The notes under the pieces were generated by a model. The model did not search any database and was not told the origin of the DNA. It saw only the letters and a program-made list of their open reading frames with translations. Shown piece after piece: positions 1 to 8,300 of a DNA stretch of 9,702 nucleotides. The stretch is taken from contig JARBTU010000044.1 in the NCBI GenBank assembly GCA_029240015.1, positions 1 to 9,702 on the forward strand, written 5' to 3'. This stretch comes from Oscillospiraceae bacterium (lineage in GTDB: Bacteria; Bacillota; Clostridia; Oscillospirales; Ruminococcaceae). A program made the translations under genes and the position numbers. Positions within the stretch are counted from its first letter, which is position 1. Each line of letters starts with the position of its first letter.

Positions 1-23
1 AAAAATGAGAGGAGTTTTTAGCC

Positions 24-416
24 ATGAGTTTGAAAGAACAAAAATTTTATGTCTGTAAGCATTGCGGAAATATCATAGGAATGATCGAAAGCTCGGGAGC
101 ACCTGTTTCATGCTGCGGGGATGAAATGAGCGAATTAGTTGCCAATACAACCGACGGTGCTGTTGAAAAACATCTTCCTGTAGTTGAGATTGAAGGGAAT
201 AAAGTCATTGTTTCTATCGGCAGTGTGCCTCATCCTATGTTGGAAGAACACCACATTTCCTGGGTTTATCTCCAAACCAATCTCGGAGGGCAAAGAAAAT
301 GTCTTGAAGTTGGTGCTGAGCCTAAAGCATGTTTTAAACTTTGTAAAGACGAAACCCCGACTGCTGCTTTTGAATATTGCAACCTACATGGACTATGGAA
401 AACTGATATCAAATAA
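24..416 (+). CDS. dfx: Desulfoferrodoxin / superoxide reductase (two-iron type)
   Basis: This 130-residue cytoplasmic protein should reduce superoxide to hydrogen peroxide without making oxygen, using electrons from rubredoxin or a similar donor, a common defence in anaerobes. Seen directly: an N-terminal desulforedoxin-like module with a four-cysteine rubredoxin-type iron site (C11, C14 and the adjacent pair C30-C31), followed by the superoxide reductase module. The catalytic iron ligands of the family are all present: H50 (in EKHLP), H70 (in PHPM), H76, C119 and H122 (in YCNLHGLW). The conserved E48-K49 pair next to the active site is also present. The length is normal for the two-iron class. 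The ATG at 24 is preceded by AGGAG at 10-14, nine bases upstream, which supports this start. The gene ends 36 bases before a strong hairpin and converges on the kinase-like gene, so it is probably the last gene of its transcript. Nothing is truncated. Confidence 0.96.
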   Translation: MSLKEQKFYVCKHCGNIIGMIESSGAPVSCCGDEMSELVANTTDGAVEKHLPVVEIEGNKVIVSIGSVPHPMLEEHHISWVYLQTNLGGQRKCLEVGAEPKACFKLCKDETPTAAFEYCNLHGLWKTDIK

Positions 417-451
417 TCTTTTATTGCACACATTCAATTTAGTTTTCTCAT

Positions 452-497
452 ATAAAAATCTCCCGATGCAAAATAAATTGCATCGGGAGATTTTTAT
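452..497. terminator. Bidirectional Rho-independent terminator
   Basis: A perfect 20-bp inverted repeat (arms 452-471 and 478-497) surrounds a 6-base AATAAA loop. The core of the stem is GC-rich (CTCCCGATGC). The outer part is A-rich on the left arm and T-rich on the right, so a U-tract follows the hairpin when read from either strand. It sits between two convergent genes, 35 bases after the stop of the superoxide reductase and 7 bases after the stop of the pseudokinase gene, and can end both transcripts. Confidence 0.93.
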
Positions 498-504
498 ATT
501 CATG

Positions 505-2172
505 TCATTGAAAATCGTTTAAATAATCATCATAATTAAAGTCATATGATTGGGTCTGCTGAGAAGACACAGGGTCAGGGTTTCTCACAATGAAAACTGT
601 AAGAACTTCGTTACCAGCAATATCTATCGTCGTGTTTACATCTCTGCTCAAATTAGACACATATCCATTTTCTTTTTCGAGATTTTCAACATATTCGACC
701 TTATTTTTAATTCCTAATTTATTAAGCTCTGCAATATATTCATTTTCTTTGAGCCCATAAAAATCCGGTATTTTAGGGAACTGTGTTCCTCTGCTTATCA
801 TTACTGTCACTTCTGTATTTAATTCTACCGGAGTCTCAAATTTAATAGACTGTCTAAAAATTGTCCCTTTTTGATACTCCTCATTATATTCATATTGTGG
901 AATAATTTTAAGCATCATGGTATAATCCTGATTAATTTTCACTGAGTCATATAACTGTCCCACCAAATTTGGCATACCATAAGTTAGTGTTTCACTGTTC
1001 GTCGCCTTACTGGAACTTTTTGAAATAATATCTATGCTCGCAAGCGAAACTGTATCTCCATTGTTTCCACTTGACACAAATATAATAATCAAAGCGGCAA
1101 CAATCAATAATATTCCGCCCGTTATACCTGTCGCAATGAGCCAATATTTCTTTCTTGATTTCGGTTCAACTTCTTCTTGTGAATCAGAAATAGAGACAAC
1201 ATCTCCATCGCCCGTTGCATCAAAAAGTTTGGTTTCAAGCTCCTTAATGGTCTGCATCCTGTTGTCCGGTGATAGCTTCATCGCAAGCATGATTGCATTA
1301 GAAACATGCTTTGGCACATTTGTATTCAAAATATGCGGTGCCAATAAATTATCATTAATCGAACGGCTCATCGCCTCAGGAGGCATTGTTCCCGTCAGCG
1401 CTTTATATAAAACCGCGGCTATAGAATAGACATCCGTCCACGGTCCATGCCAACTGCTGGCTGAGTATTGTTCGGGAGCAGCATATCCTGAAAAAAGCTG
1501 TGCACTCAACTCAGTCCTTGCTGCACGAGCAGAACTGATACAAAATCCACCAAGCTTAAGCTCGTTCTTCTTTGTAACTATAATCGTTTCCGGTGCAATC
1601 CCTCGATGGATAATATTAGAACCATGAATCAGCGATAATGTATTGAGAATCGGCATAAACATTTTTGATGTTTCTTCCCAATTCAGTTCTCCGGCATTTT
1701 CAATTAAGTATTGGCGCAAAGAAACTCCGCCATCTATATGCTCATGAACGGCATAAGCAGTGTTGTTTTCTTCAAATACTTCGTAAACTTGAATGATTCT
1801 TGTCAGAGTCCTCATTTTAGAAATATTCTTTGCAAGTTCAATAAAATCAGACATCAACGCTTTATATTGCGTTTCACATCCCGGTATTACATGAACTGTG
1901 ATGTTATCCTCTTCACGATTCGCAAGCGCATCGGGCAAATATTCTCTTAGCTCTATGACGCTTTCAATTTCCTTATCAAAAGCAATATAAGTAACGCCTT
2001 CTCCGTTATAGTTAAGAACTTTTCCAACAACATAGCGATTACTCAAAACCGTATTAGGCGCTAAATACATCGGCAAATGCGGAGTTCCTTCTATATATCC
2101 ACAAAAAGGACAAACAGTATTGTTGCCGATATCTTTCATGCAACCTGCACAACGCTTGTTATCTGGAACCAT
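505..2172 (-). CDS. Zinc-ribbon PASTA membrane pseudokinase (Ser/Thr kinase fold)
   Basis: This 555-residue single-pass membrane protein has an STPK fold but probably cannot phosphorylate. Domains (numbered from the ATG at 2172): zinc ribbon with C8, C11, C21 and C24; kinase-like domain about 46-318; one transmembrane helix about 343-366; two extracytoplasmic PASTA domains about 398-463 and 466-531; an Asn/Asp/Tyr-rich tail. The fold is recognisable from GVTYIA after the glycine loop, the HR-I-P-E catalytic loop at 189, the intact APE triplet (232-234) and D247. Catalytic positions are changed: the ATP lysine is R76 in LREYLP; HRD is HRG (G191); the loop Asn is T196; DFG is G-F-C (209-211); the glycine loop is degenerate (NYNGEG). 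PASTA domains bind muropeptides or peptidoglycan in related kinases, so a sensing or scaffolding role is inferred. An upstream in-frame GTG at 2181 is only one base from the Shine-Dalgarno and is disfavoured. It has its own promoter and a terminator just downstream. The ligand and partner are unknown. Confidence 0.92.
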   Translation of the reverse strand: MVPDNKRCAGCMKDIGNNTVCPFCGYIEGTPHLPMYLAPNTVLSNRYVVGKVLNYNGEGVTYIAFDKEIESVIELREYLPDALANREEDNITVHVIPGCETQYKALMSDFIELAKNISKMRTLTRIIQVYEVFEENNTAYAVHEHIDGGVSLRQYLIENAGELNWEETSKMFMPILNTLSLIHGSNIIHRGIAPETIIVTKKNELKLGGFCISSARAARTELSAQLFSGYAAPEQYSASSWHGPWTDVYSIAAVLYKALTGTMPPEAMSRSINDNLLAPHILNTNVPKHVSNAIMLAMKLSPDNRMQTIKELETKLFDATGDGDVVSISDSQEEVEPKSRKKYWLIATGITGGILLIVAALIIIFVSSGNNGDTVSLASIDIISKSSSKATNSETLTYGMPNLVGQLYDSVKINQDYTMMLKIIPQYEYNEEYQKGTIFRQSIKFETPVELNTEVTVMISRGTQFPKIPDFYGLKENEYIAELNKLGIKNKVEYVENLEKENGYVSNLSRDVNTTIDIAGNEVLTVFIVRNPDPVSSQQTQSYDFNYDDYLNDFQ

Positions 2173-2182
2173 AAAACTCACA

Positions 2183-2186
2183 CTCC
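2183..2186 (-). promoter_or_regulatory. Ribosome-binding site deciding the pseudokinase start
   Basis: On the - strand the sequence reads TTTTGGAGTGTGAGTTTTATG. GGAG (2186 down to 2183) lies 10 bases before the ATG at 2172 but only one base before the in-frame GTG at 2181. One base is too close for initiation, so the ATG is the better start, giving 555 rather than 558 residues. The 10-base spacing is on the long side, so this is a preference rather than proof. Confidence 0.7.
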
Positions 2187-2244
2187 AAAATCATATAGGT
2201 ATTATGCACACACTTTCTCATATTTCACATTTAGTCTAATCTAT

Positions 2245-2273
2245 ATAGTATCAATAGAGATTGATTTTGTCAA
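2245..2273 (-). promoter_or_regulatory. SigA-type promoter of the pseudokinase gene
   Basis: Read on the - strand, a perfect -35 box TTGACA (2273-2268) is followed by exactly 17 bases and a -10 box TACTAT (2250-2245). A TG placed one base before the -10 box makes it an extended -10 element. Transcription should begin near 2238, leaving a leader of about 65 bases before the ATG at 2172. The position between the synthase terminator and the pseudokinase start shows that the pseudokinase can be transcribed independently of the synthase. No clear operator repeat or riboswitch is visible in the short leader. Confidence 0.85.
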
Positions 2274-2336
2274 CTATTTTTATGTATTTCATCCTATCAG
2301 CGACACTTCCCTACTATAATATATTGCCTTACAGCC

Positions 2337-2373
2337 AAAAAAATAACAGTCTAAAATAGACTGTTATTTTTTT
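2337..2373 (-). terminator. Rho-independent terminator of the glucan synthase gene
   Basis: A perfect 17-bp inverted repeat (2337-2353 and 2357-2373) has an AAA loop. Read on the - strand it forms a hairpin with a core ending in AACAGTCTA and is followed by seven T residues. It begins 20 bases after the synthase stop codon (2393-2395, TAA). The A-tract on the other side gives it U-tracts in both directions, but no + strand gene ends here. The stem is AT-rich, so some read-through into the pseudokinase gene is possible. Confidence 0.88.
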
Positions 2374-2392
2374 AATGAATACGAGATATCCT

Positions 2393-5300
2393 TTATATTT
2401 TAATATGAACCACATGACTTTTTCCGTCGAGTTCAACAGTCTCTTCCTTCTTACTTTCTGAAGAATCTGATTTATTTTTGTCTGCATAAACTTTTATCAG
2501 CGTGTCACTGTAATTCATGACCACCTCAAAATTGTCCCACTCTTTTGGTATATTAGGTTTGATATACACTTTTCCATCCTTTATCTTGATGCCCAAAAGG
2601 CTTTCAAGAATGGCTCTGTAGTACCAGCCTGCCGCTCCTGTATATAAACTCCATCCACCTCTTGCATACGCGGAAGGATTGGTATAAATATCTGCTGCCA
2701 TATAATATGGTTCAAGCAGGTAATTTTTGCCCAAATCAACATTTTCATACCTTTTTGCAGGATTAAGCATTTTGATCAGTTCATATCCTTTTTCGGTTTC
2801 TCCCAGTTCCAGCATTGCCATTGCAAACCAGACAGACGCATGAGTATACTGTCCGCCGTTTTCCCTTACTCCCGCCGGATAAGCCTTTACATAGCCTGGA
2901 TTTTGCTCACTTGTATCATAGCTTGGCGTAAAAAGTTTGATGATCTGATGCTCTTTATCAACCAATTTTTCGTAAACAGAAAGCATTGCTGTCTTTTTTC
3001 TTTCATCATTTTTCATATCAGAAAGAACACTGAAACTTTGAGGAAGTGAATCAATCTGGCATTCGGCAGAAGTATGCGTTCCCATCTTATCTCCGTTATC
3101 AAAAAATGCCCTGATATACCATTCTCCGTCCCAACAATGCTGTTCTATCGCGTCAAGCAGTTTTTGGGCTTTTTGCTCATAATCTTTTGCTAAATCCTCT
3201 TCACCTTTTTTTAGACAAATTTTCGAGAACCTTGTTAAAACGATGGACAAAAACTGAGACAACCAAACGCTTTCTCCTGTCCCCAATATACCGACTTTGT
3301 TGTATCCGTCATTCCAGTCTCCGTTCCCAATCAAAACAAGCCCATGCTCGCCAAGATGATACCCTCTGTCAATTGCTCGTTTACAATGTTCATAAACTGT
3401 CTCAGAAAAATCACTATATCCCACTTCGACATATTTTTCATGCTCGGAGTCCTTCAGTTCCGGCGCCACAACGTACTTTGTTCTGATGTCAAGCAAACTC
3501 GTGTCGCCCGTTTTTTCCATATATTCGCACACAGTATACGGAAGCCAAAGCATGTCATCGGAACACCTTGTTCGCACGCCTTTTTTGCTCCCTCCAAACT
3601 TGGGAAGATTATGCCACCAGTGCAACACATCGCCCTGTTCAAACTGACTGGCACAAGCACGAAGAATCTGTGCTCTGGTTACTTTAGGGTCAATAAGAAG
3701 ATAAGCACAAACATCCTGCAGCTGGTCTCTGAATCCATATGCTCCTCCACATTGGAAGAACCCGGTTCTTCCGTATATTCTTGATGCCTTAGTCTGATGG
3801 ACAAGCCAGGTATCAAACAAATGATCCAGCGCTTTATCCGGTGTTTTTATCTGGATGGAATGAGGAACGTCCGATGATTTATTCAGCGGCATTCGAGACA
3901 TTTTTAAGGCACCTTCTTTGCTCGTGCCAAAGGATAAAACAAATCTGATTTTTTCGCTTTTTTGAGGTGGAAGCTCTTTTTTAACAATAACGGCACAACA
4001 AGGATCAGGCAAAGGAAGCTGGCTCTTTTCTACCCATCTTCCGCACAAAAATCCCGCTCTGTCGAAAACAAAATTGCTTTCGGAATCAAGTGCCCCCATC
4101 GCCATATAGGACCTGACCGCATCGTTAAATGGATTCCTCATTACGACCATCTGGTCTTCTGTAACCTCTCCGCTTATTTGACGGGCGTTTTCACGAGTCA
4201 CCCCAAGCGTTGGTTCAATATAATAAGCGCAGTCAAGAGAAACCGGGCATTCTCCTGTGTTATAAAGTTCCACATCCACATATTTTACCATTCCAGTTGC
4301 ACCGACCTTTACACTTACATTACTTTTTACGGTTTTGAATTTTCCATAATATTTTGCACTGTCAGGATTAAACACCGCCTGTGAACCGTTTATGATGTCG
4401 TAATATTTATCTGCAATGCCCACAATCAACATCTCTCCCCTGTTGTCACTCATGGTGTCATTGTACCAAGGCGTTAATTTGTTTTCTCTGGAATTGATTG
4501 CCCACGTAAATCCCAATGCCTTGTCAGAAACCAATGTTCCGAAAGATGGATTTGCAAGAATGTGGCAAAAAGGGAGCTTTGGTGTCGTCGTGATATAAAA
4601 GCTGTCTTTTTGAAATTCTCCTGCACTTATTTTATAGCTGTCAGGGCAATCTACCGACACAGGGCTTACCGACAAAAGCTCGACGGGAGAAAAATCCTGA
4701 GAAGGCATGTTGATTCTTACCATTGACCTCGGCGCAATATGAGAAGCAGCGGCACTAAGCACTGTGATACACTCCTCATCAATCAATGCAGAATCAACCA
4801 AATGGATTCCGCATCTTTCTCCAATTAAGTTTCCACAGCTGTTGCAGCATATTTCTCCCACAATCATGTTTTTAATAGGCTTATTGTATTCTCCGCCTTC
4901 TTTAAAAACAAAAACCAAATCAAAATCTACTCTTCCCAGATTTAACTTTTCTTTGCAATTGATATAATTCTTTACTCTTTCACTGTCGTTTTCGCTGATA
5001 ACTTCCACCAAGATAATCGGAAAATCTCCGGATATGCCCATCTTCCACAGACTTTTCTTACCCAACTGGTTTTGTTCGATTGCCTGTTGATTGATTTTGC
5101 TGTCTCTCTTTTGGAACAAAAGCTGAGGAAGAATTGATGTGATTAGCCGCCCTTCCACACTATCCGTCGTAATCAGCGAATGCGCGGCCTGACTTTGTTC
5201 GATGATTCCCTGTGTCCTGATATCTATGATTGCTTGGGTTGCCTGCTCTCTGGTTTTCCCCGCTGAAATAATCATTGTATAGTCTGTTTGAGAATGTGCC

Positions 5301-8300
5301 CATATCTGTGTCTTAATTTTGATGGCAATTGCAGGATCAGGTGTTCCTGTACTTTTTCCAAAATCTTTCGAGATGTTATCAAACAAAGACATCATTCCAT
5401 TTGGAGTCGTTAGAATGTTCTCTCTGTTTGCTTCATATTCAAAGTTTACATCTTCTAAGAATCCGACCGCCATAAAAACAGGCTCTCCCCCGTCCCGCTG
5501 TTTCCTTATAGCGACAAGCGAATTAGATTCAGAATCGTAGAGGACATGCAAAAACAGCTTGGAAAACGCCGGATGTGCCGTGTCATCTTGAGTCAGCGCA
5601 AGTGCCGGCTCAATATAAATCATCAAATCGGTATCCATTTTTTGTGAAGTATTGTTCTTTATAACAAATTGCCTTTGTTCCACACAATAGCTGGAATGCT
5701 GCAGCACCATCATTCCTGTCTGAATGTCATCAGATTTAGTAATATAACTCACACTGTTTGAGCTGATTCCGACACTGTATTCATAACTGTTATCATATAG
5801 CGGTGCAAAAGTAAATGGAATGACTTCTTTTCCATACTTTATCCCTGCGAAAATCCCTATCGGTCTTCTTAACAGATCAGACGGTCTTCTTGTAATGTCC
5901 TGCCCTTGATATTTTATATAAGAGGCACCGATATCGGTCAAAACCGATGTAAGCTCACCATTTGATAAAAGCTGAACTCTTGGCTGCTGAGGATAAATTT
6001 TGTCGTACTCCACCTTTTCCATCGCTTCTTTATGCTGTTTTCTGACAACTTCTTTCTTATAAATATCATCAAAAACGACCGAGCCGACCATCAATTTTTC
6101 CTGCAATAGCTCTTTGGCGCTGTCCATATGCTTATCACTTAAAAATCGCTTTTGCATAATGTTATCCTGCAATTTATTGCAGATAGCAACAATGCTCATT
6201 CCCACATGGTGTGCCATATAGCTTTTTACAATCGCAAAACTGTTATCCCCTATCCTTTCTTTGGTGAAATCCACCGCCTCATAATGACCGTATTTCCCCA
6301 CTGCGCCCATGCCGGACAATTGCTGAAGATTTTTATATGCCCCTTCAAAATCATGTGACAGTGCAAGATAAGAAGAATATGGTGATATGACCAAATCATT
6401 GTTCATGCCATGTTTTAGCGCCAGTTTCTGAACGCCATTTGCCTTGTATTTATAGTTGAGCATGGAATCAAATGAATAAAATCCGCTTTCGGAGATTCCA
6501 AAAGGGACATTTTTCTGCTTTGCTCTTCGTTTTTGGCAATAAATACAGAATTTTAACCCTTCATAACTCATCGACCCTTCAATGGAATTGAGCAGAAGCT
6601 CCGGCATGAAATATTCAAACATTGTTCCTGTCCAAGAAACAGGCCCTGTATACTGATTCATCCTTGCAAGCGTTCTCCCTAAAGCGCTCCAATGTTCCTT
6701 TGGAATCTGCCTTTTGGCAACACCAAAATAACTGGTCATCCTAGCTTCGCTCATCAACATGTCATAATGCGCTTTGCTCAATTTTTTTTCATGGAAATCA
6801 TATCCGATATACAGTAGCTTTTTATTTTTATCATAGAAAGAACCGATATTGGTGGCTTCAATAATATCACGGATTCGTTCAATCAAACGGTACATTTCAT
6901 TGTGCTGCGTCTTGTATTCTACAAGTCCCTGTTTAAGAGCGACAAGGCAGCAAACAAAGTTCCCGCTGTCGACTGCGGAAATATATACAGGCTCCAGAAC
7001 AGTCAGTGATCGTGTGTCATACCAGTTATAAAGATTTCCGTTCCATTTGTCCATCTTTTCGATGGTCGTAATTGAATTGTTCAGTCTGTCGTACAGCTCA
7101 TCCACCGATATGAACCCCAAATCACAAGCACATAAAGCGGATAAAAGCATCAGTCCAATGTTGGTTGGAGAAGTTCTGTGTGCGATTTTAAAAATCGGTG
7201 CTTCCTGAACATTATCGGGCGGAAGATAGTTGTCCTCTTTTGTACAAAAATCGCTGTAAAAATTCCACATTGCCGCCGCTTTTAAAATCAGCTCATCTTT
7301 TTTCTCCTGAGCAACTTGTGAGCTTTTTTTCACATCTTCTCTTCCGGATAACACAACTAGGAAAATACCTAAGATAAAAATCAATCCGAACAATTGCAAT
7401 ATAAAGACATTGGTGAAAACCAAAACAATGCCAAGAACTTCTCCAAACCAATATTCACGAAGAAGAGTGACAAAGTCATTCTTTTTGCTTTCTGCCTGAG
7501 CGGCTGTTGTCCATTCAAGCAGGTTTTTTTTGGAAACAAAACGCCTGAAAAGTGCTCTTATGATTGCATCTGCCGCGTTGATCGCGAATTTAGGAAGCAG
7601 AACAAAATTAAAAAACATCTGCAACAGAAGTTCCTTGGACTGGGACAGTGTTTTGGAATAATACCGCCTCTGAAGTGCAAATATCCCGCCCGAAATGACC
7701 ACTCGAATCAACCCGAAGATATAAGGTCCGACAACAGACAACAGTGCCACAATCGCCAGTGTTATCGCATAATTTGCAGGCACAAATATTGCTGTTATGA
7801 TGCACGCGATGTCAAAAACCGGTGTAATGGCTCTTCTTAGATTATCAAAAAGCTTAAATTTACTGATTTTGTTCAGCGGGTTTTTTGTTTCCCCTGTTTC
7901 TGTTTTAATCTTGCCTGAAAGATAAGTGACGTTCTGAAAATCTCCTCTGATCCAGCGATGAAGTCGCTTGAAAAACGGGGTCGCATTTTTTGGAAACCCA
8001 TCTATCATTTCCACATCCGAGACAAAAAGAGTCCTTAAAAAGCTTCCTTCTAAAATATCATGACTCAAGATGGTTTCTTTCGGAAATATTTCGCACATCA
8101 GTGTATAAAAAGCATCGATGGAGATTAATCCTTTTCCTGTGAAAATTCCTTCCCCATATAAATCACTATATAAATCCCCACTTTTTGTATCATAAGCTGA
8201 AACGCCTCCCAGCCCCCCCATAACTTTGGAAAAAGAGGTTGAGAGAGATTGTTTTAAATCAAGTGCCATTCTTGGTGCAATGATGCCATATCCTTGAGAA

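Noticed and set aside
452..497. Inverted repeat considered as a transposon end or attachment site
   Set aside because: There is no transposase, target-site duplication or partner repeat. The position between convergent stop codons and the flanking U-tracts explain it fully as a terminator.
184..522. A 112-codon + strand open frame overlapping the superoxide reductase gene and the terminator
   Set aside because: It lies in another frame of a clearly conserved gene, runs through the terminator hairpin, has no recognisable domain and no ribosome-binding site.
2179..2181. GTG start giving a 558-residue pseudokinase
   Set aside because: The GGAG motif is only one base upstream of this GTG, too close for initiation. 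The in-frame ATG nine bases later has workable spacing.
3962..4384. A 140-codon + strand open frame antisense to the synthase GH94 region
   Set aside because: The opposite strand carries clear GH94 sequence (such as YIEPTLGVTRENAR) through this stretch. The antisense frame has no recognisable features.
7394..7840. A 148-codon + strand open frame with several cysteines, antisense to the synthase
   Set aside because: It is antisense to membrane-spanning sequence of the synthase. The composition (many Cys, Arg, Lys, Asn) is what the complement of hydrophobic codons gives, and no start signal is present.
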